From Conchocele bisecta (lineage: Eukaryota > Mollusca > Bivalvia > Lucinida > Thyasiridae): 64,000 bases of DNA. The stretch covers positions 110,968,773 to 111,032,772 of the forward strand of contig CM055265.1 of assembly GCA_029237695.1 (NCBI GenBank). The letters run 5' to 3'. Of the stretch, positions 13,001 to 28,000 are shown piece by piece; positions within the stretch are counted from its first letter, which is position 1; each line of letters starts with the position of its first letter. The position numbers and the translations under genes are program-made. The notes beneath the pieces were generated by a model. The model was given only the letters and a program-made list of their open reading frames with translations, was not told where the DNA came from and did not search any database.

Positions 13001-16000
13001 CGCGGCCATCTCGTTTCATGATTAAATGTTTTATTTTCAATACATCATGTACATTGTATAGCAATTGAACATAATCTTGATAATAGTATCTAATTATACT
13101 AGACAAGCTACATGCAAAATGTATTAGAAAGTATGTGTTTAGAAGAGCGTAAAATTATGGGAGATAAAGCAGAGAAAAAAAGAAGGAAAGAAGGATTTAT
13201 TATAAACCTCTACTACAAATTGCTCCACACTACCAGTTTAATGCATTTTCACATTGCTGTGCTCTTTGGTAGCATTGCATACTCATTGAGTTAAATTGAC
13301 TTGTAACCTTAACCCTTACACTGATGGATTCAATTTTGTCGTCTGCTAATTATGTTATATTTTCTTTTTTTCTCATAGAAACCTTGACAATTGAAATGAT
13401 TCTCAAGTGCTGTCAATCCATGTTTTTTTATTGAGAAAGATGACAAAATGTATAACAACAGCAGACGACAATTTTCTTTTACCAAATTCTCAGGGTTAAA
13501 TTTTATCGATGCTTTGTTTTCCACCAGAGTGAAGATGGAAGGCCAAGAGACCAGGACGCTGGCGATCAAGGCGAACGTCGTCGAGCAATCTCTCCAGGTT
13601 CTCTCCCTCGAGACGGAGCAGCGGCTGGAGTGTGTGAAGTTCGGCAACACGTACTACGACTCCGACCGAACAGAGTGCGCCCTACTCTTCAACAGTGGGC
13701 CAGAACCCGTGAACTTTGTCGCCATCTTGGACGAGGATGCCATCGCTCAGGAATTGGTAAGGGTATTATTTAGACTTGGCTTATAACTAATATTTGAGGC
13801 CTGAATATATTTTATGTATGTAAATATTCAGTTATGTTTGTGGGATTTACCACCATCCGTACAGGTGAAATAAGGATCCGACCCTGTTTACCCGGTCTAA
13901 AATGACTATAACTGTTGACTCGCTGTTAACCCTTTCCCTGATAGAAAGGACTTTTCACGCCTCTGCAGAAGATGTATATTGAAAACATTGTGGGAAAAGG
14001 AGAAATTGCTTGTAACAAGCAATTTCTCCTTTTCCCACAATGTTTTATACTCTATCAGACAATTTAACCATCATTTGACCCAGCATTTGATTCTTTTATT
14101 CAGATGTTTTGGATTTGGAAGAGTCGAAATATCGCAAAACAGGGAAAGGGTTAAATACCATTAAGCAAACACTCAAACCAGGCATATATATTTTATAAGT
14201 CACTGAATTTGGAAAATCACGTTTTGCCTCCAACATTGCCCAAGATCAGACTGCACGGCCAATGTTAGTCACCATTAAGTCGATCAAACATTGTATATTC
14301 CTCTGAATAACATTTTTAATCAATTTCCGACTGTACAAAGATATTCCTAAGGTTTATTTTCTCAGCCGGGTTAAACATCATATGGTCAATTTTCTCAGCC
14401 GTCGCCCCACAAAACAAACCAGATTGACTATGTTTTTGACCGATACTTTTGTTACCCAACTTCTTGTTAGATGCATCATGAATGTTTCTCCATGCAATAC
14501 TAATGTGTTTCAACACTACTAGCATTTGCTAAACAACATACAACAAAATGAAGCATAACAATGTGCTGTCATTAATTAATTATTGGTGAAACATAATGTC
14601 TATAAATGAATGTGTCTATTTGTTTGCCCAGAACTGACATTGTAATTAATTTCTTTCAGGGCATTGATCTGTCAAAGAGCACGGCCATGGCCCTGGCTGA
14701 CCAGCTGGACAGTAACAAGGTACAAGGCGAGACAAACGTCATCACGTCACTCATCACCGCCATACCGAACCAGGGCATGCTGCAGCCATACGAGAAAATA
14801 CCAATCTTCTTCAGATTCAGTCCGAGGTATGTGGGAATGACATTTTCTTACACAGTGCTCCAGATAAGTTTTGTATCTTAAAAGTATTTATTATACTCCA
14901 GATTTCAAATGCAATGCGTATTTTACAAATGTATTATTGATTTTCTTCCATATTAAATAGGGAACAAATGATAAAAAATAAATCAAATTTAAAAATTTAC
15001 TTATTTTAGCTGCAAAAAGCAAACAGTGTTTGCTCTTTGCAGCTCAACGAAGTAAATTTTCAACTTTTTTTAACTGCATTCTTACTACTCAATGTGTATT
15101 TTCACATTGATGTGAGTATTTTGTACTCCCACATTTGATAATCAATGCGTATTCTGCTAAAATAAGTGCGTAAAATACGACAATACACACCTTATCTGGA
15201 GCACTGTTTACATTTATTGCATAAAATGGACTTTCACAGTGGTGAGCAGTGCGGTCCCAGAACAGACTGTGCGGATGCGCAGTCTGGTCTGGGACTACAC
15301 TGGTCACAAATGTCATACGTCCCATTCATCCAGTTACAGCCACAACTCATTGACTGATTTCATAATATTAAAGAAACTCAGCACAGCATCTTTTCATAAT
15401 ACATTTGACGTTGAATCATCACTCTGTAAGATCCTCTATGTAACACTCACTGAAGATTTGATATTTGCACTAAAATTAATTATTATGGCCCCGCCGAGAA
15501 TCAACAGTGCCCTATAGGTTTCGCCCTGTCTGTCCGTTTATTTTTTGGTAGTTTTTGTAAGAGTTTCTCAAATCACCTATAGGGGCCCTAAGTGCATCAA
15601 CAGACCACATTTTCTAGTTTATATTTATTTCGAAAATGTGCACATCTGATTGGGTATTTTATCTCCTGTGTGAGGACATCTGCAAATTTCTTCTTGTATT
15701 TACAGGTGGAACGCATCAAAGGAAGGTTTTAAAGGACTGGCCAAACCTCCACCCAGAAAGGACTTCGCATTGTTTCTCAAAATCCAGATTATTGGTTCGA
15801 GCCAAGGGTTTCTGGGAGATTCATCAGGTAATTTACATTTGTATCCTCCGAACTGGCATGGCATGGCGGTACATGGTGTTTATGCTATTATTTTGTTACA
15901 AAAGTGCTCTGATCATCATGACTGATAGTTTTTAGTGACTTTTACAGTATAAGCGGTCAAAATTGTATTAATTCACTGTATAAATCAATTGGGGATAACT

Positions 16001-19000
16001 AATGTTGGAGGTCTATCTAATTTCACCAGCACCCTCTTCCTGTGGTCCGTTTAACTTACAAATGTAATTATATTACCAAAAATATCCCCAAAGTATATGA
16101 TAGAAATTGTAGAATAAAATAGAGATTATTTGAATACATAATGTGAACAACCATGTATTTGAAATATGTGGCTGTGACTGGAGAAATGGGGCTTATGGGT
16201 TTTGCGACCAGTGTAGATCCAGATCAGCCTGTGCATCCGCACAGTCTGTTCCGGCTCTTCACTGTTCGCTATTCTATCAATAAAACACCTGTCATGCTTC
16301 TAATAAGCTTTACCGATCGTTATCGGGCTACAGGTGTGTGCTGTTTGCTCAGGAGCTACACTGGTCACAAATCCCATTTCTCCAGTCAAGGCCACATATC
16401 ATCAGAGACACTGTGCATTTACCTACATGCAGCATCTGACCATGTAAGCCCAGACACAGTTCACACTATGCACTTTCTCTATTTCCCAGTGCTCCAGGTA
16501 AGTTTTGTATCTAAAGAGTATTATACCCCCAGATTTCAAATTCTGTGCTTATTTTACTTTTACAAAATGTATTATTGATTTTCTTCCTTTAAATATTAAA
16601 TAGGGAACAAATGATAAAAAATAAAACAAATTTAAAAATTCACTTTATATTTGAGCTGCAAAAAGCAAACACTGTTTGCTTTTTGCAACTCGACTATTAA
16701 AGTAATTTTTCTACTGTATTAAAACATTTTCACTACTCAATTTGAAAATTTGTGTCTATTTTCACATTGCTGTGAGTATTTTGTACTCCCAGTTTTGATA
16801 ATCAATGCATATTCTGCTAAAATAAATGTGTAAAATATGCCAATACGCACCTTATCTGGAGCTCTGATTGCCATCTACATTTAAACTGATACATACATAG
16901 TAGTTGATCACTGTTTAATAATGAAGTGTTTTGAAATGCAGCTCACCATTGAACTGATTTTGAGCATTAAGTTTGAATACATTCTCTTGTTATCATAACT
17001 GCCAGAATTCCAGGAAATGCTTCTCCATTGCAGGCGATGCCTTTGTTGAGATAGCCATGACTGGTACAGCCCTGCCCGTACTGTTGGAACTGTCACCGGC
17101 AAACAAACTCAACTTCGGCGAGGTTCCGGTCGGTGAACACGCAGATATCCTCTGCACGTTGAAGAACAAATCAAACGTGTTGCCCGTAACCTACCAGTTC
17201 CGAAGGATAGCACACTTTATCGCACATCCACCGAACGGCAAGATCACGCCATCTGAGAGTCAGGATATTATCTTCTCGTTTGCACCTAATCAGGCTGGTA
17301 AGTGAACGTGTAATGCCAAGACAAATGTGGATTGTTGAGTTTTTACCAGTGTACCTCCTGAAGCCGATTTCACCAAAATTGCTAAGCATACTTATCTAGC
17401 TAAGTATACTTTGCGGGAGTAATCATTGATATTTCCCGAAATGCATTATTTCATATAGAACTAACAACATTAATGTATACAGAATTATTATAATAAAAAT
17501 TAATAAATTTATCCTTAAATTGAAATTTCTCCCTCAAAGTGTACTTAGCAAGATAAGTATACTTTAATAGCAATTTTGGTGAAATCGGCTACTGATTTTT
17601 CCACAACACGATAGCAAACCATGGATAGCAAACCTGAACAGCATTGCTGCACAGTAAAATGTAGTAAAAATGTTACAATTGAAATCTAATTGTATGCGTG
17701 GCTGTGACTGGACAAATGAGGAGATTATGGGATTTGTAACCAGTGTAGATCCTGATCAAATAGCACACTCCTGTGGCCCGATAACAATCTATATTGCTTG
17801 TTAGAAGCATGACGGGTATTTCATTGATGGAATGGCGAACAGAGTGCAGATCCTGACCAGATTGTACCCATGCAGTACCCATAAGCCCTATTTCTCCAGG
17901 CACAGCCACATATGAGACGCACCATGTGATTTTGTACCCAAGAACATATGTGATTTTTTAGGAAAACTGTGATATTTTCTGTAAATGACGTGAAAAGTTG
18001 ATGGAATTTTCATAGAAATGCGGATTTGCTATGAAAAATTGGTCAACTTTCAACCTCATTTACGGAAAATGTTGTCAATTGTGTAAATATGTTTCATGAG
18101 ATATTGCACTTGTTCTTAGGTACAAAATCACATGGCGTGTCTCATATGATGTGTGCCATCTTGTATGTGTTGCTGAGCTGCATCTCAAAAATAACAACTT
18201 TATAGTCCGTTTCACGAAAGCTGCCCAAATTTTACAGCTATATAGACAATTCAAAAACAATAATTTTTTCGATAATATTAAATTAAAGGAAAATTTAAGA
18301 ATGGGCCTTCTTTTTATTTCGTGAAATTCGGTCAAATATTGATTTTATTATGAAAAATTGATTTGTCTATGGGAATTTAACATGGGGGAAAAAGTGGTAA
18401 GGAAGTGTGGGAGGAGTCAAAAAACGAAAATTTTTGGAAATTGACTCCGAAACTTGACTAGATAGCTTGGATATGATCTAACTAAGAAAACAAAAGTTAA
18501 ATTTTAAAAATCAGTCCAGTATTTCTAAAATTCAAAAAAATTTCCCCTTGTTAAATCCCCATAGACATGGGGATTTAACATGGGGAAATTTTGTTTCGCA
18601 ATAAAATCAATATTTGACCAAATTTCACGAAATAAAAAGAAGGCTCATTCTTTTTTTTTTCCTTTAATTTAATATTATCAAAAGAAATCTTGTTTTTGAA
18701 TTGTTTATATAGCCGTAAAATTTGGGCAGCTTTCGTGAAACAGACAGTAGTATAAATTATTGTAATGTTTTATACTAAAATGATTTGGTTATTCAAGTGA
18801 TTCAATTATATTCTGACTGAAAGTACCGAACGCATTTAAATTATTTTAATGTTTTATACTAAAATGATTTGGTTATTCAAGTGATTCAATATTATATTCC
18901 GACTGAAAGTACCGAACGCATTTAAATTATTTTAATGTTTTATACTAAAATGATTTGGTTATTCAAGTGATTCAATTATATTCTGACTGAAAGCACCGAA

Positions 19001-22000
19001 CGCATATTTTAGTCTCAGTAGGAAAAAATAGCTTGCACGTTGTGTCTGTGGTCACAAAACCAATAAACCTCATTTCTCCAGTCACAGCCACATATGCTTT
19101 TGTACCTAAAAAAATGTGTGATTTGTCATGAAATATATTTAAAGAAACTGTGATATTTTTGTATACGAGACACGCCATCTGATATTGTACCTAAGAACAT
19201 GTGCGATATTTCATGACACGTATTTACAAAATGTACGATAATTTCCATAAATAACAATTTTCATAGCAAATGCGGAATCCAATCATCTTTCGACGTTATG
19301 TACAAAAATGTGATTTTGTATCTGCGTAATTTCATGAAATGTGTTATTAAATTTACAATATTGTCAGTAAATGGCATCAAAAGTTGACAAAATTTTAGAG
19401 TACATGCGGAATTAGAATTATATTCCGCATCACTCTGAACATTTTATCAACTTTTGACTGTATTTATGAAAAATATGGTAAATTTTGTAAACATATTTAA
19501 CGCTAGTGCTCTCTGTAACACCGTATTTTGCTTCCAGGTTCGTTCAAGCCGACCCAGCTGCTGGATGTGGTGGCCCACGTTGCAGATAACCATGACCCGA
19601 CCCTCGCCCACCTCCAGATCATTCACACGATGCACCTACACTTCCTCGGCCAGAGTGACCCGATCACCAAACACAGGGAGGCCAGATTCAACCCAGGTCA
19701 GTATTGTGTATTTGCCAGTTTACCTGTTTTTGTCGCGTCCATTTGAGGACAACACGACGGCAGTCGGCAGATTGGCGTACGTCCGTATGTGCGTCCGGAT
19801 TTAAGTTTTTGGTTAACGTTTTTTCGGTATACTATCAAAGTCTCGTCATGATCCATATTTTCATTCTACACCCCACCTGTGCCCAATGCCAAGGTAAAAT
19901 TACTTTTAAATTTACCTGAAAGTTTTGTTGGATGTAGGTTAAAGTTTTTAAGAACACTATATCTCTGAAACCACTTCGCCAATTCGCTCGAAACTTGACA
20001 AGTTTGTTTATCATCATCCATATTTTCATTCTATGCCCAACCCGTGTGGCCCCTGTGCCCAATGTCAATGTCAAATTACTTTGAAATTTACCTTAAAGTT
20101 TTTATGAAAATTTGGTAAGTTTTTACAGATACTATATCTCAACCGCTTCACCGATTAACTTCAAACTTCACATGGGTAGTATGTGTAAGTGTTAAAGCTT
20201 TTTTGCATTAAAAGTTTTTTTAGTACTATCAAATGCCTCGGTGGGCGCGACATGCGGTCCATGGCCATCTAGTTTTATTTAATAATAATAATAATAATAG
20301 ACTTTATTTAATGAGGGTGACTCATTTAGGCAAAGTCTAATCTCCCATGAGGCCCTCAACACAAAGCACATGTACATGTATATACAAATGTACAGGTTAC
20401 AAGGTAGACAAGACAAAACAGTATAGGTTGATAAGATAAAAAAAAGACATCCATTTAATACATTTGTTGTGGAATGAATTTATTGTTTGAACATTAATTA
20501 TCTGCTTATTGTGCTCACCATGATATTAAAATAATATAGTTATTTATTCAATAACAAGCTTTGCTTTACATACTGACTACATACTGAATACATAATGCCT
20601 GATAACATATTGTCGTATCTTTCATTGACTAGATGTACATATCCAGGTTACTACAAATTAAAACTGGTCGAACAACGTCATATGACGTTTCCGAATGACG
20701 TCAGTATGAAGATGTGACATGAACAAGTCTGGGTTCTTTTCCACAAAAAAATATATTATATTTGCTAATCATCTAGCTTAACCCTTAGAATGCTGGGAAC
20801 GAAAAGTGTCATCTGCTGTTGCTTAATATTTTGCCTTTTTTCTCAACAAAAACATGGTTTAACAGCACTTTAGAATCATTTCCATTGGAAAGGATTCTAA
20901 AGTACTGTCAAACCATGTTTTTCATGAGTAAAATGGCAAATAAAACATAAACAGCAGACGACAAAATTTAATTCAGCATTGTATGGGTTAAAATGTTACC
21001 TTATAATAGATACTACCAGCTAGGCTAGTGTCATTTGATATCAAGACTAGGATACGCTTTACCATTTCCGAGCAAATCCTTCTGATCTTCAGTCATTTTA
21101 GTTAGACTATTAAAAGTTTTGTACCATACTGACTGAAGACATTCTGGCCTTCATCCAATATAGTTTATACCCCAATAAATTCTGGAGAGAAAACATTCCT
21201 ATATGAGACACGCCATGTGATTTTGTACCTTCAGACATCTGCGTAATTTCATGAAATACGTTTACAAAATATGCAATATTTTTTGTAAATGGCGTCAAAA
21301 GTATACAAAATTTTAAGAGTAGGCAGATGTCTGAAAGTACAAAATCACATGGCGTGTCTCATATTGCAGGCATCACACCGTATATCAGTAATGAGGTGGG
21401 CATGTTTGTGGACACGACATTCTCCACATTGGGGGAGGAGCCACGGAACGCCGTTGTCGGCGGCAAGAAGACGAAGCTACACATGCACGGCAAGGTCATC
21501 TCCGACAGGGACATCAAGGTGGCCTTCCCTAATGACCGCACGTACAGCGTACGACCCAGTGAAAGGCACGAACATTACAAGTGAGTCGCCATGGTTACGG
21601 GGTGATTGTAAAAATTGTGGCCTTCTGGCTGAGAACAGGGACCAAACAAATGTTTTCAGAGCTCCAGATAAGTTTTGTATCCTAATAGTATTATACCCCC
21701 AGATTTCAAATTCAATGCGTATTTTACTTTTACAAATGTATTATTGATTTTCTTCCTTGTTAAATAGGGAACAAAGGATAAAAAATAAAGCAAATTTAAA
21801 AATTCACTTATTTGAGCTACAAAAAGCAAACACTGCTTTTGCTGCTCAACTGAGTAAATGTTCAACTTCATTACTGTATTTTCACTACTCAATTTGAAAA
21901 CCAATGCATATTTTCACATTGCTGTGAGTATTTTGTGCTCCCACTTTTGATAATCAATGCGTATTCTGCTAAAATAAGTGTGTAAAATATGCCAATACCA

Positions 22001-25000
22001 CCTTATCTGGAGCTCTGTGCTTTCAATCATGATTTTACATGTAGTACCTTCTGGATTCAGTATGCTTATCTAGTTCGAGTGCACAGTGTAGCTCCAGATC
22101 AGACTGCGCGTGTGACCTTTTCTCAGACATTATTATGAAATGTAACATCTTAACCCTTTCAACACCACAGACCTCTATAGAGACAATGTTTGCAAACAGT
22201 GCAGATCCAGATGAGCCGGCTCGTAACGAGCCGTCTCATCAGGATCTCCACTGTTTGTTAATAATTTTAAACGTCGTACAGATTACCCTTTTAGAAGAAT
22301 GGGATAATTTGAATGAACAAAATTAATGAAATAGCGTGAAACATTGGCATGGAACATCCTATTAAGTTACTTGGTGTTGAAAGGGTTAAATGCTTTATAA
22401 TACAGAAAATATAAAATTCTGACCAGATCAGACTACCAGTAGGTATTACAACAATATAATAATAAATTATCATTTCAGACAGGAAACAAACGTTAGTGCG
22501 TTTTTAGCATTTTTCTTTCACAAAGAATTCTTTCGCAGACAATAAGTAAATATGTATGCAGTGTGAAAACATTTTTTAACCGAGAAATAATTGAAAATAA
22601 AAAATATACAGCAGACGACAAATTTTAATTCCATCTTGTATTGGTTCATATTTGTACCATCCAGCCACAAGAACTTTACCTGGCCAGACGAGGTTCGAAC
22701 ATCCCAGCTTCAGTGTCCGAGCTGCCTTATAACGCTGTTAGAAAAACACCACAAAACTTGTCGTAATGGTGGTAGAAAAGCAATTCCCAGCCCCCGGTAA
22801 CCTTTACAGATTGCAGCACTGGTTGGGGAACACTCTATACAATCTTGGGGTTTGAGTGATTTGTTGGTGTGTGGTTGTTTTCAGGTTTTGCACACAAAAA
22901 TCCGGTCTAATTTCAATGTTTCTGTATTTGTTTCTATAATCATCTTTCACCAAAAAAATTCCAGTTTACTTAATATGCTTAAAAAGTCCAACCTGAACTT
23001 TGAATAAATGTGATGTAGTAATCCTTCCACAAATTCTTTCAATCTTTGTGATTGCACATTTCCATATTTCACTTGGTTATTGCAGACTTCTTACTTCACT
23101 CAATCATATGGTTCTTCTCACAGCACAAACTTTAATATTTTCTCAGTCCTTGAACAATGTGTCTGGAAATGTTTTGTGATGCTATAAAGCTTGTAAATGA
23201 TGATAAAGTTGTTAAAAATTCCTTTGACTGCAAACGTGAGGCTTATTTGCTTTGTGACCAGTGTAGCTCCTTATAAAATTGCAGTTGTCTGTAGCCTGAT
23301 AATTCCAGCACAAAAATATTTACACAATTCCCTAACATTTGATTGGCCCGTAGCTAGTCTCTGTCCAAAGTTTATATCCCAGTAAACTCCCACACCGAAC
23401 TACTTTCCGTAACCGTGAGGCGCAGTTAAAATAATTCTTAAGAAAACGGAAAATAAACACATATTCTTGATGAATTTATTTCAAATGCTGTAATTATAAG
23501 GAATGAATGGCCTTTTTGTTGAATGTATCGGGGATATAAACTTGGAAAAGTCGCGGGAATACTGGACGAAGGCCTTCTGGCCTTCGTCCAGTATTCCCAC
23601 GACTTTTCCAAGTTTATACCCCGATAAATTCCACAAAAAGGCTATTCATTCCTATAATAAAATTGCAGTTGTCTGTAACCTGATAAATTCTTTGTGGGCG
23701 TTGGATTTGCCCATGTCACGTGGATCCATCTCTGCTTAGTCTGTCTTGCCTTGTCCATCCCTCTAATAGCATATTAGCAGGTAACATAACAATGTAACGG
23801 CTGAGTCTGCATACATCATGTGCACTCACACTCGGCCCTTGTCACGGTCTAACATATTAGCATTGTGCAATAGGAGAATGTACTAACTAGGTTAAACTCA
23901 CCGCCTCATCGTCTCCGTCATGTAATGCACATATTTCGACTGTATCGCATATATTAGCAAATTCGGAAACAAATGGGCCAACGGTCATTGGCCTGATACT
24001 TTATGGGCTCATATGCCCGGGTATGGAAGGTCCTCGAGCCATTTCCTACCCTTAAATATAACAAATATAGCATGATAACGATACTTATATATAACCATAC
24101 CAAATTGCAAGCAGATGCAATGAAATTATCTTCAAAAATGAAAAAATATATATTTAAAAAAATTGGCGACCGTTTGAGGACAGCGCAATATAGTCGGCAC
24201 AGTGACATACATATGTACGTGCACAGGGGTGGATCCAGCGTTTGGGGAATTGGGGGGTTGTCCCATTTTCGAGCTCCACTGAGTGGTGCGATTATGCTAG
24301 GGGGGTAAATTTTTTAAATCTATATGTCTGGAAATGCACTTTCCTGTGTTTTACGGCATTTTACGGGGGGGGGGGGGGGGTTGCAACCCCGGAAACCCCC
24401 CTCCAGATCCGCCCCTGGTGTATGCATACATACGTATACCATCAAAGGCTCAACGGGCGCGACATAATATTATGTCAGATATAGTCAGCACGTTGGTGTA
24501 CGTCCATACGTACGTAGTATTTCCGGGTTAAAGTTTTTGATTAAAGCTTTTGGGTATACTATCAAAACCTAGGCGGGCGCGACATGTGGACCGCGGCCAT
24601 CTCATATTTGGAATTGAGAATAAATCTAAATAATAAAACAGAAAATGAATGCAAAAAGGATGATCAAGTTTAAACTTGTGTTTCAATGCCCTATTTTTCA
24701 GGACGATATTCACGCGTGTAGATCGTCACTCGTATGTCGACCCCGACTATGCGTACATTGACGACGAAGACATCAGTCGCCTGAAACACAGGGACAGCTA
24801 TGTACGACTGATGAGGGAAATGAAGGAGAACAGACTCAACAAGAAGAAAGCTAGGTGAGTTAGCTGTATGTTACGTGTGTATTCACAAGTAAATAATTCA
24901 CGCAATATGCAGCTATCAACTCGCAAGGGTTATTCGCAGTCACTTGCATCATAATCTAGCCAACACAGCCCTTGTAAGTACTCTACTTGCCCCTCTTGCA

Positions 25001-28000
25001 GGCCCATACTCCTCCTGTTGGAGACAAGGTTTAAATACATTCATCACAGCTGATTCCTTATTAAATAGGGAACTAAAGACAAAATAATAAAAATCTAAAA
25101 ATTCACTTATTTGAGCTGCAAAAAGCAAACACGTTTGCAGTTCAACTAAGTAAATTTTCAACTTTAATACTGTATTTTCACTACTCAATTTGAAAATCAA
25201 TGCATATTTTCACATCGCTTTCAGTATTTTGTACTCCCTCTTTCGATAATCAATGCGTATTCTGCTAAAATAAGTGTGTAAAATACGCCAATACGCACCT
25301 TATCTGGAGCTCTGTATACTGGATGGAAATATGTAAATGTTGTAATGTCCCTTCAGCTGATGTGCCATACCCACCATATCATTATTATTTCTGATATTCA
25401 GTAGCTTATATGTGGCTGTGGCTGGAGAAATGGGGCTTATTGGTTTTGCGACCAGCGTAGGTCCAGAGCAGCCTGTGCATCCGCACAGTCTGGTCAGGAT
25501 CTGCACTGTTCGCCTTTCCATCAATGAAATACCCATCTAACAAGTAATAGAGATCATTATCAGGCTGTAGGAGTGTGCTATATTTGATCTGGAGCTACAT
25601 TGCATAAGCCCCATTTCTCCAGTCGCAGCCACATATAAATAATTATAATAATTTTACGCTGTTTTCACTATGCTATTATTGTTACCATTTTCAGAGAGTT
25701 CAATGCAACCAACACGTCCACAGACATCGGGATAAAGCCCGCTGCTGGGATACAGCCCAAGAAACTCACACTTGATGAGATCAAGCCAGACCCTCGAAGT
25801 AAGAACTGATGTGTTTGTGATCTATGTAGAACATTATTTATTTATTATTGACATTTGCAATCAAAGTAATAAAATATGTTATTGTAAATACATCACTACT
25901 ATTTTTAGCTCACCTGAGCGAAGCTCATGTGAGCTATTGTTACCGCAATGTGTCCGTCGTCCGTCGTTCGTCGTCGTCGTCCGTGAACATTTTCAAACGT
26001 CTTCTCCTTGGTAACCATTGGGCCTATAGTCACCAAACTTCATGGTCATGGTCCTTAGGTAGGGCGATTACAAAATTGTTAAAATTACGTCATTACGTAA
26101 TCCAAGATGGCCGCCGTCTAAAAATAGCACAAATTCTTCAAAAATCTTCTTCTCAAGAACTGCCAACCGGATTTCGACAAAACTTGGTAGGAATGATCAA
26201 TGTACAATGCTCTTTCAAAGTTGTTAAAATGGTGACCCTGGGGTCAAAAATGGGCATGGCCCGTGGGGTCAAATTGGGGTCAAATTTTATTTTTGACCGA
26301 ATATGGTCATGTCATATATCAAATCGAAGGTATCAACGAGGCGATCACTCTGGTGCATTTTTTGTCGAAATCGGATGGTTATGTCATTCAAGATGGCCGC
26401 CGAAATGTCAAAAGGTCGTTCTTTTATTAGAGATTTCAAAATTCTTCTTCACATGAACCGCTTGGCCCATGGTAGCCAAACTTAAAAGTTATGGTCCATG
26501 GGGGAAGCCTTTTCAGATTTGTTATAATGGATGTCATCGCTAAAGCAAGATGGCCGCCGTCTAAAAATAGCATAAATTTTTATAAGATCTTCTTCTCATG
26601 AACCGCCAGCCGGATTTCGACGAAACTTGGTAGGAATGATTGATGTACAATGCTCTTTCAAAGTTGTTAAAATGGTGACCCCAGGGTCAAAAATGGGCGT
26701 GGCTCGTGGGGTAAAATTTTATTTTTGACCGAATATGGTCATGTCTATATCAAATCGAAGGTATCAAAGAGGCGATCGCTCTGGTACATTTTTTGTCGAA
26801 ATTGGATGGTCATGTCATCTAAGATGGCCGCCGAAAGGTCAAAAGGTCGTTCTTTTATTAGAGATTTCAAAATTCTTCTTCACATGAACCGCTTGGTCCA
26901 TGGTGGCCAAATTTCATAGTTATGGTCCATGGGTGAAGCCTTTTCAGATTTGTTAAAACAGAGGCCGTCGCTAATCCAAGATGGCCGCCATCTAAAAATA
27001 GCGCAAATTGTTAAAAAGATTTCTTCTCATGAACAGCCAGCCAGATTTCGACGAAACTTGGTAGGAATGATCGATGTAGAATGCTCTTTCAAAGGTGTTA
27101 AAATGGTGACCCCGAGGTCAAAAATGGGCGTGGCCTGTGGGGTCAAATTTTATTTTTGACCGAATATGCTCATGTCATATATCAAATTGAAGGTATCGAT
27201 GAGGTGATTGCTCTGGTGCAATATTTGTTGGAATCGGATGATTATGTCATCCATGATGGCTGCCAAAAGATCCATTTATTCAAGATTTTGAACGTCTTTT
27301 TCTCGGGAACCACATGGACGATGCTGGCCGAGGCTGACCAAACTTAAGTTAAGATCCTTGGGTGAAACATTTCCAGATTTGGTAAAATGAGAGTCATCGC
27401 TTAATCCAAGATGACCGCCATCTAAAAATAGCACAAGTTTTTTAAAACACATATGAACTCAATGTCACAGTCTCCTCTGGTGTTCATGGAGTCAGGTGAG
27501 CGAATTAGGGCCATCATGGCCCTCTTGTTCTTATTTCTCATCAAATTTATATGTTGGGACCATTCATTTGGATGAAATGATGATCACCTGATATACGCTC
27601 TGACAGGAAAAATAAGGAAAATAGCAATAGTTCTGAGTATAAAAAGTTCTCTGAATATTCTTTTTGCTATCTTTCTCATCCAATGTATACACTGTATGTT
27701 CATTTGAACCATATCAACAAAACAGTTCAAATAGTGGTTACCTCCATGTGCGGATCCAGGCGGGGGCGTGTCCGGCGCACGCCCCCCTCTAAAATTGGTT
27801 GAGTCTAGAGTTCAGTGACCCACTTTTACGTGGAAAGATCGGATTATTTCCTTATTTCTCATCCAAAGTGTATCTTTTTACAACTCAGTTGAACCGAGTG
27901 GTAACAACATATACTTTTGATGAGGAATAAGAAAAAAAAATGCAGAAAATTATATTTATTTATGAAATTGACGATCATACGTGTCTCATTTGAAATCCAC

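Noticed and set aside
16490..16505. GTAAGT donor after CCAGTGCTCCAG
   Set aside because: It is the left end of a family G foldback element; there is no coding frame before it.
25905..26460. 202-codon frame in intron 12
   Set aside because: Lies entirely in the Helitron-like repeat, where every copy gives similar frames that resemble no protein.
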